Shown: positions 1 through 8,196, counted from the first letter of the stretch. The stretch: 64,000 bases of DNA from Micromonospora eburnea (GCF_900090225.1 NZ_FMHY01000002.1:5208001-5272000), one strand, 5' to 3'. Made by a program: numbers and translations. The notes: generated by a model from the sequence alone, not told the origin.

Positions 1-61
1 CCCGCCACCGGTCACCCAGGACACCCGTCCCGGAGCGGAGGCGTTCCAGCACAGTACTCAC
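1..61 (-). CDS. livM: LivM-type branched-chain amino acid permease, N-terminal fragment
   Basis: Only the first 20 codons are inside the window, so the assignment rests mainly on position. The gene follows livJ and livH on the same strand, where the second permease of a Liv/HAAT-type importer is expected. The GTG start at 59-61 overlaps the TGA (58-60) of a 22-codon mini-ORF that separates it from livH, so translation is probably coupled. The visible residues (VSTVLERLRSG...) form a polar N-terminus, as in actinobacterial LivM proteins. The rest of the operon (livG and livF ATPases) would lie to the left, outside the window. Confidence 0.55.
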   Translation of the reverse strand, partial: MSTVLERLRSGTGVLGDRWR

Positions 62-126
62 GCCGCCACCTCACGATTCTCGGCGCCGGCACGCGGCACC
101 ATGCGCCCGATGATTCGCTCGCTCAT
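58..126 (-). repeat. Linker element with 22-aa mini-ORF between livH and livM (diverged family A)
   Basis: The ATG (124-126) overlaps the livH stop as ATGA, and the TGA (58-60) overlaps the livM start as GTGA. The encoded peptide begins MSERIIGRMV and ends NREVAA. The start resembles the VSERTIRF mini-ORFs between trpB and trpA, and the end resembles their SEAVA tail, so it is read as a worn copy of the same repeat. It keeps translation continuous from livH to livM. Confidence 0.6.
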
Positions 127-1073
127 GCCCGGGCCCTCCCCAGCGACTCGCCGAGCAGGCCGGTCGGGCGGAACAGCAGGATCAGGATGAGCACCACGAA
201 CGCCACGACCGCCGTCCACTGCGTACCCAACAGCCCGGAACCCCAGCCCTCCAGCACCCCGAGCAGCAGGCCGCCGAGCAGCGCGCCGCGCAGGTTGCCG
301 ATACCGCCGAGCACCGCCGCCGCGAAGGCCTTGATGCCCAGGTCGAAGCCGGCGAAGAAGTGCGTGCCGGTGATCTTGATGTTGTACATCAGCGCCGCGG
401 CGCCGGCCATGATCCCGCCGAGCAGGAAGACCAGGGAGATCACCCGGTCCTTGTTGACCCCCATCAACGCGGCCGTGTTCGGGTCCTGGGCGATCGCCCG
501 GACACCGCGGCCGAGCCGGGTGCGGTTGATGAACACGTCCAGGGCGAGCATCAGGACGATTGCCAGCAGGACGAGGAACACCTGAAGGTTGGTGATCGTC
601 GTCCCGGCGATGGTGAACAGTTCCTTCTGCCGGATCAGCGGCGGCGCGCCCCACGGCTTACGCCGGGTGGCGATGCCGACCGCCTCGGACATCACCACCG
701 AGGCGCCGATCGCGGTGATCAGGAAGGTCAGCACGGGAGCGTTGCGCTTGCGCAGCGGCCGGTAGGCCACCCGCTCCAGCACGACCGCGGTGACGCCCGA
801 GGTCAGACAGGCCGCCACCAAGCCGACCAGCAGGTAGAGCAGCAGCGGGCCGAACGCCGGCACGGGCGAGTTCTGGTCCAGGCCCAGCCAGCTCCAGGCG
901 AGGATCGCCCCGAACGTGCCGACCATGAAGACCTCGGAGTGGGCAAAGTTGATCAGGCGCAGCACGCCGTAGACCATGGTGTAGCCGAGCGCGAAGAGCG
1001 CGTAGATGGCCCCCTGGGCCAAGCCTTGGACGCTCAGGTCACCAAAATTGGAGAACAACTGGTCGAAATTCAC
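123..1073 (-). CDS. livH: Branched-chain amino acid ABC transporter permease LivH
   Basis: This 316-residue inner-membrane permease belongs to the LivH family of HAAT transporters. It would form the transmembrane channel with LivM and take substrate from LivJ. The sequence has repeated hydrophobic segments and the family-typical LivH start (AQGAIYALFALGYTMVYGVL, then INFAHSEVFM). The family-typical GGIGNLRGALLGG stretch is near the C-terminus. The GTG start at 1073 has GGAG seven bases upstream. A 107-bp gap with a strong hairpin separates it from livJ. The 3' end overlaps a mini-ORF leading into livM. Substrate specificity (Leu/Ile/Val, other amino acids or urea) cannot be read from the sequence. 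Confidence 0.93.
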   Translation of the reverse strand: MNFDQLFSNFGDLSVQGLAQGAIYALFALGYTMVYGVLRLINFAHSEVFMVGTFGAILAWSWLGLDQNSPVPAFGPLLLYLLVGLVAACLTSGVTAVVLERVAYRPLRKRNAPVLTFLITAIGASVVMSEAVGIATRRKPWGAPPLIRQKELFTIAGTTITNLQVFLVLLAIVLMLALDVFINRTRLGRGVRAIAQDPNTAALMGVNKDRVISLVFLLGGIMAGAAALMYNIKITGTHFFAGFDLGIKAFAAAVLGGIGNLRGALLGGLLLGVLEGWGSGLLGTQWTAVVAFVVLILILLFRPTGLLGESLGRARA

Positions 1074-1104
1074 ATCGGTCTCCGAACGAGATCGGACAGC
1101 GGAC

Positions 1105-1130
1105 GCGGCCGGGAGGAAGCTCCCGGCCGC
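1105..1130 (-). terminator. Hairpin between livJ and livH (partial terminator or processing site)
   Basis: A perfect 10-bp stem (1105-1114 with 1121-1130, GCGGCCGGGA paired with TCCCGGCCGC) closes a 6-base loop. No T tract follows. Its place just after the binding-protein gene suggests it attenuates read-through or stabilises the 3' end of livJ mRNA, giving more binding protein than permease. That role is inference. Confidence 0.6.
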
Positions 1131-1180
1131 GCCATCCGTCAGCTGGCGGACCGCCCCTCACGCGACGATCCGGCCCCCAA

Positions 1181-2341
1181 TCACTGCGTCTTGATCTCCT
1201 GGTCAGCAACGATCTCGCCGCCGGACACCTTGTACGCCCAGATCTTCAGGTACTGCGGGTCGAGCTCACCCTTGTCGGTGAACTTGTAGGTGTTGGCCAC
1301 ACCCTCGTAGGTGACACCGTTGACGTAGTTGAGCATCTTCTCCTTGGTGGTGTTGCCCTCGTCGATGCCCTTGAGGAAGATGCCCGCGATGTCGAACGCG
1401 ATGTCGCTGTACGTACCGGCCTCCTGGCCCCACTTCGCCTTGTAGCTCTCGGCGAAGTTGCCCTTGGCCTCCGAGGCCGGCTGGCACGGGCAGGTCAGGA
1501 TGGTGCCCTCGGCCTGCTCCTTACCGGCGGTCTCGATGTAGGCCGGGTCCTTGACACCGTCGGCCGCGACCAGCGTCGCGGTCACACCGGCGGCCCGCAT
1601 CTGCTTCACCAGCAGACCGGCCTCCTGGTAGTAGCCACCGTAGAAGACCGCCGTCGCACCGCTGGCCTTGATCTTGGTGATAACCGGGTTGAAGTCCTTG
1701 GTGACGTTGCGGTCGACCTTGTCGTCGCCGACCTTCGCCGCGCCCAGGGCACCCCGGACCGCGTCCGCCAGACCCGCGCCGTACGCGCTCTGGTCGTCGA
1801 TGACGTAGACCTTCTCCGCCTTCAGCACATCCTTGATGTACGCGGCCGCCGCAGGGCCCTGCGAGGCGTCGTTACCCAGACCCCGGTGGAAGATCTTCCA
1901 GCCCTTGTCCCCCAGGCTGGTACGGGTGGCGGACGGCGAGATGATCGGCAGCTTCGCCTCCTCCCAGATCGGGCCGGAAGCCTCGGTCTCACCGGAGAAG
2001 GCCGGGCCGATCACGCCGACGACCTTGCTGTCCTTGACCACCTCACGGGCGAGACCAGCAGCCTGCTTCTCGTCGCCCTGGGAGTCCTTCTCCACCAGCT
2101 CGACCTTGCAGTCGGCGTGCTTCTCGTTGTACTGCTCCACGGCCAGCTTGGCGCCGTCCTTGATGTTGATACCAAGGTTGGCGGCGTCACCGGTCAGCGC
2201 CCCGAAGAAAGTGATCTTGAGGCCGCACTTGCTGTCGGACCCAGAGCCACCACCGTCGCTGCTGCTACAAGCCGACATGCCCACCACAAGAGCGCCGGCG
2301 AGAGCGACCCCGCCGATAACCCGCACGAGCTTCTGCCTCAA
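1181..2341 (-). CDS. livJ: Branched-chain amino acid ABC transporter substrate-binding lipoprotein
   Basis: This protein would be lipid-anchored outside the membrane and deliver amino acids to LivH/LivM. It has a basic N-terminus (MRQKLVRV), a hydrophobic signal segment and a lipobox ending in GMSAC, followed by a Ser/Gly-rich tether. The mature part is a type I periplasmic-binding fold typical of Peripla_BP_6 (FFGALTGDAANLG near the start, VVGVIGPAFSGET, IISPSATRTSL). The chosen start is TTG at 2341, eight bases after a GGGG-rich ribosome site. An upstream in-frame ATG at 2383 would add 14 residues without a good ribosome site. Length (386 aa) is normal for the family. Confidence 0.92.
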   Translation of the reverse strand: MRQKLVRVIGGVALAGALVVGMSACSSSDGGGSGSDSKCGLKITFFGALTGDAANLGINIKDGAKLAVEQYNEKHADCKVELVEKDSQGDEKQAAGLAREVVKDSKVVGVIGPAFSGETEASGPIWEEAKLPIISPSATRTSLGDKGWKIFHRGLGNDASQGPAAAAYIKDVLKAEKVYVIDDQSAYGAGLADAVRGALGAAKVGDDKVDRNVTKDFNPVITKIKASGATAVFYGGYYQEAGLLVKQMRAAGVTATLVAADGVKDPAYIETAGKEQAEGTILTCPCQPASEAKGNFAESYKAKWGQEAGTYSDIAFDIAGIFLKGIDEGNTTKEKMLNYVNGVTYEGVANTYKFTDKGELDPQYLKIWAYKVSGGEIVADQEIKTQ

Positions 2342-2560
2342 GGCACGAACCCCTTCTCCCTCACCGCGGTCGAGTCGCACCACCGCCGACTTCTAGCTGG
2401 CGCGGACGTGACGAACCTAACCACGTTCCCAGTCTGGGGCGGGACGTTATCCCACCGGCGAACGACACGGATAGACCTGTGCGTGTGGGTTGACCTAACC
2501 GTTACACGACGTGCCCGATCGACCGGGAACGCTGTAAGAACCGGTCAAGGGTGGCGCTCG

Positions 2561-3718
2561 TCACGCCGCCCCGACCGGCAACGATGTGATCCAGGCCCCA
2601 ACGGAACCGTCACCGCCGAAGATCGCGAGCAGCCGCCCGTGCTGGACCGCCAGCGCCGCCCGCGCGCCCCCCGACACCGGCGGCACCACCTCCCGCCAGG
2701 ACCCACCCCGGTCCGGCGACCACCACAACCGGCACCCGCCACCCCGCGCCACGACCGCCCACAACTCGACACCGACCGCGGCGAACCCCCGCACCACCGG
2801 CGCCCCGGCCGAATCCGCGGCCCCGAACCGAGCCCCGGCCGACCACTCACCACCCGACCAGCGCCACGCCCGGAAACCGTCCCCGGAACGCCCCACCGCC
2901 ACCGGACCGCCCCCGGCCCACGCCACCCGCTGCAACTCCGCCGCACCGTCCGGCGACGGCAGCGCCACCCGCCGCCAGTCCCGCCCATCACCCGAGCGCC
3001 ACACCGAGCCGACCGGATCCAACCGACCCCGCCCGGTCACCGAACCGACCGCCCACCAGTCGCCGGCACCCGCCAGCACGTCGTACACCGCCGCGCCCGC
3101 CACGTCCGCATCCCCCGCCGCCGCCGGATGCCGCCGGAACCGGCGCCCGTCCGCGCTCGACCAGGACCCCGGAGCGTGTTCACCGCCGCCCACCACCAGC
3201 CAGCCACCGGGACCGCCACCCGCCAGCCGGGCCACGTCGCCGTCCGGCACCCCGCCGGACAGGTCACCCGACGAACTCGCCTCGACCAGCGGGCCACCAT
3301 CCGGCCGGATCCACGCGCTCACCCGGGGGTTGCCGTGCGCGCCCCCGGCACGGGCGCCGAGCGCGGCCAGCCGGCCACCGTGGCAGGTGGCCGCGAAGAG
3401 GACATCCTGACGGCCGTAGTAGGACGCGGCGGCCACCGAAACAGTCCGCCAGGACAGGCCGTCGTCACTCGTCCACGCCGCCGGCCGCGTCCCGCCCGCC
3501 GCGTCGGCGACGGCACCCACCACGAACCAGCGACCCGCACAGGCGGCAGCATCGCCCAGGACCAGCCGACCAGGGGCACCGGGCGGCACGGGCAGGGTCA
3601 CCGGCCGCCAGGCGGGGCGGATCGGCTCGGGGGCGGCCCCGGCGGGCGCGCCCTCCCGACAGCCGGCGGCCAACACGACGACCAGTCCCAGCACCGCCAG
3701 CACACGCCGTCCACGCAT
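2561..3718 (-). CDS. Secreted lipoprotein with Asp-box (BNR-like) repeats
   Basis: The function is unknown. The protein starts with a short basic segment, a hydrophobic stretch and a clear lipobox (VLAAGC, Cys at about residue 20), so it should be an exported lipoprotein. The mature part contains several Asp-box-like motifs of the S-x-D-x-G-x-x-W type (SDDGLSW, SADGRRF, SGDGRDW, SPDRGGSW), spaced as in beta-propeller folds such as sialidases and BNR proteins. No sialidase catalytic residues are recognisable, so an enzyme assignment is not justified. It stands alone between pdtaR and the livJ promoter region, in the same direction. Confidence 0.8.
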   Translation of the reverse strand: MRGRRVLAVLGLVVVLAAGCREGAPAGAAPEPIRPAWRPVTLPVPPGAPGRLVLGDAAACAGRWFVVGAVADAAGGTRPAAWTSDDGLSWRTVSVAAASYYGRQDVLFAATCHGGRLAALGARAGGAHGNPRVSAWIRPDGGPLVEASSSGDLSGGVPDGDVARLAGGGPGGWLVVGGGEHAPGSWSSADGRRFRRHPAAAGDADVAGAAVYDVLAGAGDWWAVGSVTGRGRLDPVGSVWRSGDGRDWRRVALPSPDGAAELQRVAWAGGGPVAVGRSGDGFRAWRWSGGEWSAGARFGAADSAGAPVVRGFAAVGVELWAVVARGGGCRLWWSPDRGGSWREVVPPVSGGARAALAVQHGRLLAIFGGDGSVGAWITSLPVGAA

Positions 3719-3775
3719 GACGGCGATCGTATCGATCGGTGCCGAACTACGGCAGTCGGCGCCGGCCGGGCCCGG

Positions 3776-4396
3776 TCAGGAGGTCGGCTGCGCCACCTCG
3801 CCGCCGGCGGTCTCGGCGAGGATCCGCTCGGCGACCTCCTTCATGGTCATCCGGTGGTCCATCGCCGTGCGCTGGATCCACTTGAACGCCTGCGGCTCGG
3901 TCATCCCGTACGTGGTCATCAGCGCGCCCTTGGCCCGCTCGACGGTCTTGCGGATCTCCAGCCGGTCAGTGAGGCCGGCGACCTCCGCCTCCAGCGCGGT
4001 GATCTCGGAGTAGCGGGACAGCGCGATCTCCACCGCCGGGACCAGGTCGCTCTTCTGGAACGGCTTGACCAGGTACGCCATCGCGCCGGCCGCCCGGGCC
4101 CGCTCCACCAGGTCACGCTGGCTGAACGCGGTCAGGATGATCACCGGGGCGATCCGCGCGCCGGCGATCCGCTCGGCGGCGGCGAGCCCGTCCATGATCG
4201 GCATCTTGATGTCGAGGATGACCAGGTCCGGCTTGAGCTCCTCGGCGAGCTTCACGGCGGTCTCGCCGTCACCGGCCTCGCCGACCACCTCGTAGCCCTC
4301 CTCGGCCAGCATCTCGGCCAGGTCCAGCCGGATGAGCGCCTCGTCCTCGGCGATCAGTACGCGCCTGCGCTCGGCATCCGTCTGCGTCTCCGCCAC
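3776..4396 (-). CDS. pdtaR: ANTAR-domain response regulator, PdtaR-like
   Basis: This 206-residue regulator has an N-terminal receiver domain and a C-terminal ANTAR RNA-binding domain. The receiver has the acidic pocket (IAEDEALIRLD) and the phosphoacceptor Asp in LVILDIKMPIMDG (about residue 62), followed by the switch Thr/Ser (LTAFSQRD) and conserved Lys (YLVKPF). The C-terminus shows the ANTAR pattern (ERAKGALMTTYGMTEPQAF, then a helix ending AERIL). The family, including mycobacterial Rv1626, acts by binding RNA hairpins and preventing termination after phosphorylation by a PdtaS-type kinase. No kinase gene is in the window. GTG at 4396 is chosen because GGGAGAGG lies just upstream. Confidence 0.92.
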   Translation of the reverse strand: MAETQTDAERRRVLIAEDEALIRLDLAEMLAEEGYEVVGEAGDGETAVKLAEELKPDLVILDIKMPIMDGLAAAERIAGARIAPVIILTAFSQRDLVERARAAGAMAYLVKPFQKSDLVPAVEIALSRYSEITALEAEVAGLTDRLEIRKTVERAKGALMTTYGMTEPQAFKWIQRTAMDHRMTMKEVAERILAETAGGEVAQPTS

Positions 4397-4478
4397 GAGC
4401 CTCTCCCACCATCGATCCTCGGCACAGTCACCACCCATGCTCCCGTACGAGCGTAGTCGGGTACAGTAAGCGGCACTC

Positions 4479-4561
4479 GCCGGGATGGTGGAACGGAATA
4501 CACGGAAGTCTCAAACACTTCTGCCCGAAAGGGCTTGCGGGTTCGAATCCCGCTCCCGGCA
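4479..4561 (+). tRNA. tRNA-Leu (anticodon CAA)
   Basis: The sequence folds as a class II tRNA. The acceptor stem is GCCGGGA paired with TCCCGGC and the discriminator base is A at 4561. The anticodon stem GAAGT/ACTTC encloses the loop CTCAAAC, giving anticodon CAA, which reads UUG. A long variable arm (TGCCCGAAAGGGCTT) and T arm with GGTTCGAAT are present. CCA is not encoded. A TACAGT hexamer at 4462-4467 could be its -10 element; no good -35 is visible. The gene is intact, with no intron. Confidence 0.97.
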
Positions 4562-4575
4562 CTTCTGTCGTACGG

Positions 4576-5343
4576 GTGTTCGATGATGTCGTCGTGCACC
4601 CTCCCGAAATGCGGGCGCGCGCCCGCGCTCTTCGCGCTCGGGGCCACAACATCCAGTCGGTGGCCCGCACCCTTTCCCTGCCCTACGCCACCGTCTGGCA
4701 CTGGTGCGTCGACCGACCAGAACCGGTCGTGCTCGGCAGCGCGGTGCGATGCTTCCGCTGCCGCCCCGATCAGGAAAGTCCGCTCGATCAGGCCGCCTAC
4801 GCCTACCTGCTCGGCCTTTATCTCGGAGACGGGCATCTGGTCACGACCGACAAGGTGCCGGTGCTCCGCATCTACTGCTCCGACACCTGGCCCAACCTGA
4901 TCGATCTGTGCGACACCGCCATGCGCGCCGTCCTCGCCAACGAGGTCCAGCGGATCCAGAAGCGCGGCTGCGTGGCCGTGCAGAGCACCGCCCGCCACTG
5001 GCCTTGTCTCATTCCTCAACACGGGCCGGGCAAGAAGCACGAGCGCGACATCGTCCTCACTCCCTGGCAGTGGGAGATCCTGACACCACACGCGGGCGAC
5101 TTCCTGCGCGGTCTGTTCCACTCCGACGGTTGCCGGTTCAGCAACCGGGTCACCGTCCGCGGTAAGCAGTACGTCTATCCGCGCTACATGTTCACCAACG
5201 AATCCGCCGACATCATGGGCCTCTGCCAGTGGGCGCTCGACCTGCTCGGCGTCGCCTGGAAGATGAACCGCCGCAACTCGCTCTCCATCGCGCGGCGGGA
5301 CGCGGTCGCCGCGCTCGACCGCCACGTCGGCCCGAAGTCCTGA
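4576..5343 (+). CDS. Free-standing LAGLIDADG homing-endonuclease-like protein with N-terminal HTH
   Basis: The protein (255 aa from the GTG at 4576) begins with a probable helix-turn-helix (about residues 12-45, ARALRARGHNIQSVARTLSL) and a CFRC pair (residues 59-62). It then has two LAGLIDADG-like helices, each ending in an acidic residue: YLLGLYLGDG (about 77-86) and DFLRGLFHSDG (about 175-185). Two such motifs in one chain is the layout of monomeric LAGLIDADG nucleases. Related HTH-LAGLIDADG proteins are common and uncharacterised in actinobacteria. The gene starts 14 bases after a tRNA-Leu with no terminator between, so it may be read from the tRNA promoter. GTG at 4594 or ATG at 4609 are possible starts. 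It could be an active nuclease or a domesticated DNA-binding protein. Confidence 0.78.
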   Translation: MFDDVVVHPPEMRARARALRARGHNIQSVARTLSLPYATVWHWCVDRPEPVVLGSAVRCFRCRPDQESPLDQAAYAYLLGLYLGDGHLVTTDKVPVLRIYCSDTWPNLIDLCDTAMRAVLANEVQRIQKRGCVAVQSTARHWPCLIPQHGPGKKHERDIVLTPWQWEILTPHAGDFLRGLFHSDGCRFSNRVTVRGKQYVYPRYMFTNESADIMGLCQWALDLLGVAWKMNRRNSLSIARRDAVAALDRHVGPKS

Positions 5344-5397
5344 CGCCGGGCCGCGCCCGGGCCCACGACGGGACACCCGGGACGCGGCTGGAACGGG

Positions 5398-6555
5398 TCA
5401 GATCGCGGCGAGCGCCTGCGCCAGGTCGGCCCGCAGGTCCTCCGGGTCCTCCAGGCCGACGGAGAGTCGCAGCAGGCCCCCGACCGGCTTGGCGTCGTCC
5501 TCGACGGGCCGGTGGGTGAGCGAGGCGGGGTGCTGGATGAGGGTGTCGATCCCGCCGAGCGACACGGCGTGGGTGATCAGCCGGCAGGCGCCGGCGACGG
5601 TGGCCGCGGCGGGGGTGCCGCCGGGTACCTCGAAGGCGAGCAGGCTGCCGGTGCCGGACAGTTGGCGGCCGACCAGCCCGGCCGGGTCGTGCAGGGAGGG
5701 GTGGTGGACCCGTGTGACGGTGGGGTGGCCGGCGAGCCAGCCGGCGAGTTTCTCGGCGCCGGCCTGCTGGGCGCGGACCCGTAGCGGCAGGGTTTGCAGG
5801 CCGCGGTGCAGCAGGTACGCGCCGAGCGGGTGCAGGATCGCGCCGGTGACGGCGCGGACCTGGCGCAGCCGGGTGGCCCAGTCGGCGTCGCAGGCGACGG
5901 CGCCGGCGAGGACGTCGCCGTGGCCGCCGATGCTCTTGGTGGCGCTGTGCAGCACGAGGGCGGCGCCGTGCCGGGCGGGCTGTTGGAGCACGGGGGTGGC
6001 GACGGTGTTGTCGACGAGCAGCGGGACATCGCCGGCGGCGGTGGCGAGGGCGGCGATGTCGACGAGGTCGAGGGTGGGGTTGGCCGGGGTCTCGACGACG
6101 ACCAGCGCGGTGTCGGGGCGGATCGCGGCGGCGACCTCGTCGGGGCGGGCCCAGGTGACCTCGGTGCCGAGCAGGCCGGTGGCGAGCACGTGGTCGGTGC
6201 CGCCGTAGAGGGGGCGGACGGCGACGACGTGCCGCTTTCCGTCGCGGGTGGCGGCGAGCAGGGTGGCGGTGAGGGCGGCCATGCCGCTGGCGAAGGCGAC
6301 GGCCTCGGCGGTGCCTTCGAGGGTGGCGAGGGCGGTCTCGAAGCGGGCGACGGTGGGGTTCCAGAGGCGCTGGTAGACGGCGCTGCCGCCGGGCGGGAGG
6401 GTGCCGCCGGTGGCGAGGGTCTCGTAGTCGTCGCCGCCGCCGGCGACGGACGGCAGGGGGTTGGTGGTGGAGAGGTCGATGGGCGGGACGTGGACGCCGA
6501 GCCCGGCGAGATCGTCGCGCCCGGCGTGCACGGCTGTGGTGTCCACGGCGGTCAT
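5398..6555 (-). CDS. PLP-dependent Cys/Met metabolism enzyme (cystathionine or methionine gamma-lyase type)
   Basis: The 385-residue sequence is a fold-type I PLP enzyme of the trans-sulfuration family. The PLP lysine lies in LHSATKSIGGHGD. Other family marks are the SGMAALTA stretch (cofactor phosphate region), RPLYGGTDH, and the C-terminal RLSVGLEDPEDL. These features do not separate cystathionine gamma-lyase, cystathionine gamma-synthase and methionine gamma-lyase. The divergent Lrp-family gene 102 bp away recalls the methionine gamma-lyase/Lrp pair (mdeA/mdeR) of pseudomonads. That makes a catabolic gamma-lyase the best guess, but it remains an inference. Confidence 0.85.
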   Translation of the reverse strand: MTAVDTTAVHAGRDDLAGLGVHVPPIDLSTTNPLPSVAGGGDDYETLATGGTLPPGGSAVYQRLWNPTVARFETALATLEGTAEAVAFASGMAALTATLLAATRDGKRHVVAVRPLYGGTDHVLATGLLGTEVTWARPDEVAAAIRPDTALVVVETPANPTLDLVDIAALATAAGDVPLLVDNTVATPVLQQPARHGAALVLHSATKSIGGHGDVLAGAVACDADWATRLRQVRAVTGAILHPLGAYLLHRGLQTLPLRVRAQQAGAEKLAGWLAGHPTVTRVHHPSLHDPAGLVGRQLSGTGSLLAFEVPGGTPAAATVAGACRLITHAVSLGGIDTLIQHPASLTHRPVEDDAKPVGGLLRLSVGLEDPEDLRADLAQALAAI

Positions 6556-6609
6556 GGCCCGAAGCGTCGAACATGAGGGCGTTGGCGGGCAATAGGAACG
6601 AAGGAGATT

Positions 6610-6619
6610 CTGTCGACAG
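6610..6619. promoter_or_regulatory. Palindrome in the lyase/Lrp divergent promoter
   Basis: CTGTCGACAG is a perfect 10-bp palindrome roughly midway between the two divergent starts. It is a reasonable Lrp/AsnC-family operator controlling both genes, but only its position and symmetry support this. Confidence 0.4.
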
Positions 6620-6657
6620 CTCTTCTGTTATCGCCAGATTCGGAGAATGATGCTCGC

Positions 6658-7137
6658 ATGCCTGTCGCACCGAATGATGTACGGCCGTTCGCGGCCTTGG
6701 ACGACGTCGACCGCGCGATCCTGACCGAGTTGGCGGCCGACGGCCGGCTGCCGAACAACGCGCTGGCCGAGCGGGTCGGGGTGGCGCCGTCCACCTGTCT
6801 GGCGCGTACCCGGGCGTTGCGCGAGAGCGGGGCGATCCGCGGGTTCCACGCCGAGGTGGACCCGGCGGCGGTGGGGTTGCCGTTGCAGGCGCTGGTGTCG
6901 GTACGCCTGACCGCGCACGAGCGGGCGGCGGTGGACGCGTTCCGGGCCCGGTCGGTGCGGCTGCCGGGGGTGGTGTCGGTGTTCCACGTGGCCGGCGCGG
7001 AGGACTACGTGCTGCACGTGCGGGCGGCGTCGGGGGATGCGCTGCGGGACTTCGTCCTGGACCATCTGGCGGTGGATCCGGCGGTGCAGCACACCCAGAC
7101 CAGTCTGATCTTCGAGCAGGCGCGCGGCATGGGCTGA
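6658..7137 (+). CDS. Lrp/AsnC family transcriptional regulator
   Basis: This 159-residue protein has an N-terminal winged-helix DNA-binding part (LDDVDRAILTELAADGRL, then LAERVGVAPSTCLARTRAL as the recognition helix region). The C-terminal RAM/AsnC ligand-binding domain has the typical FHVAGAEDYVLHV strand. Members form octamers and sense amino acids. It is divergent from the gamma-lyase gene and probably controls it in response to an amino acid. The ATG start gives a normal family length. Confidence 0.9.
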   Translation: MPVAPNDVRPFAALDDVDRAILTELAADGRLPNNALAERVGVAPSTCLARTRALRESGAIRGFHAEVDPAAVGLPLQALVSVRLTAHERAAVDAFRARSVRLPGVVSVFHVAGAEDYVLHVRAASGDALRDFVLDHLAVDPAVQHTQTSLIFEQARGMG

Positions 7138-7185
7138 GGCCCGTACGGAGGAACAATTTCGCCGCGCGGCGGGTTGGTCAGGTTC

Positions 7186-8196
7186 GTGATCGACGTACCG
7201 CTCTCTGTTCTTGATCTTGCTCCGGTCGCCGCCACCGCCAGCGCCGGTGAGGCCCTGCGGCACACCACCGAGCTGGCCCGACGCACCGAGGAGCTGGGCT
7301 ACCACCGGTTCTGGGTGGCCGAGCACCACAACATGCCGGCGATCGCGAGTTCCGCGCCGGCGGTGCTGCTCGCCCACCTCGCGGCGCACACCGCGACGAT
7401 CCGGCTCGGCTCGGGCGGGGTGATGCTGCCCAACCACGCGCCGCTGGTGGTGGCCGAGCAGTTCGGCACGCTGGAGGCGCTGCACCCGGGCCGCATCGAC
7501 CTGGGCATCGGCCGGGCGCCGGGCACCGACCAGGTGACCGCGCTGGCGCTGCGCCGGAGCATGGAGGGGCTGTCGGCCGAGAACTTCCCCCGTGAGCTGG
7601 CCGACCTGATGAACTACTTCAGCGGGGCGGAGCCGGGCCCGATCACCGCCACCCCGGGTCGGGGCCAGTCGCCGGTGGTCTGGTTGCTCGGGTCGAGCGG
7701 TTTCAGCGCCCAGCTCGCCGGGCTGCTCGGGCTGCCGTTCTCGTTCGCGCACCACTTCAGCGCGCAGAACACGCTGCCCGCGTTGCAGCTCTACCGGCAG
7801 AGTTTCCGGCCGTCGCAGTGGCTGGAGCGGCCGTACGCGATGGTCGCGGTCAACGCGGTCTGCGCGGAGACCGACGAGCGGGCGGAGTGGCTGGCCGGCC
7901 CGGCCGGGTTGTCCTTCCTGAAGCTGCGCTCGGGGCGGCCGGAGCCGCTGGTCACGCCGGAGGAGGCGGCGGCCTACCCGTACACCGAACTGGAGCGGGA
8001 GTTCGTGGCGCAGCGCCGGGAGGGCCAGGCGACGGGCTCGCCAGAGACGGTGGCCCGGCAGCTCGGCGCGCTGTTGGCGCGTACCGGCGCGGACGAGCTG
8101 ATGCTGACCACGATGGTGTACGACGTGGCCGACCGGATCCGGTCGTTCGAGCTGATCGCCGAGCGGGTGGCCGGCGGCCTGCACCGAAACCGCTGA
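7186..8196 (+). CDS. LLM-class flavin-dependent oxidoreductase (luciferase-like)
   Basis: The protein is a bacterial-luciferase-fold monooxygenase of the MsnO8-like subgroup. It starts with LSVLDLAPV and continues with the conserved GYHRFWVAEHHNMP and LGSGGVMLPNHAPLVVAEQFGTL region, then GRIDLGIGRAPGTD. These proteins use reduced FMN and oxygen on small organic substrates; the substrate here is unknown. GTG at 7186 is preferred because homologues begin just before LSVLD. TTG at 7174 is an alternative. It is downstream of the Lrp gene in the same direction and may be cotranscribed. Confidence 0.85.
   Translation: MIDVPLSVLDLAPVAATASAGEALRHTTELARRTEELGYHRFWVAEHHNMPAIASSAPAVLLAHLAAHTATIRLGSGGVMLPNHAPLVVAEQFGTLEALHPGRIDLGIGRAPGTDQVTALALRRSMEGLSAENFPRELADLMNYFSGAEPGPITATPGRGQSPVVWLLGSSGFSAQLAGLLGLPFSFAHHFSAQNTLPALQLYRQSFRPSQWLERPYAMVAVNAVCAETDERAEWLAGPAGLSFLKLRSGRPEPLVTPEEAAAYPYTELEREFVAQRREGQATGSPETVARQLGALLARTGADELMLTTMVYDVADRIRSFELIAERVAGGLHRNR

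Noticed and set aside
2415..2500. GlnR-like site upstream of livJ (two ACCTAACC direct repeats)
   Set aside because: The repeats are 78 bases apart and neither fits the GTNAC-6-GAAAC pattern well; kept only as an observation.
1886..4456. Long plus-strand open frame across livJ, the lipoprotein and pdtaR
   Set aside because: It spans three well-supported minus-strand genes and their spacers and has low-complexity Arg/Pro composition; no family match.
5213..7156. Minus-strand open frame across the LAGLIDADG, gamma-lyase and Lrp genes
   Set aside because: It overlaps three supported genes and encodes Arg/Pro-rich sequence with no motif.
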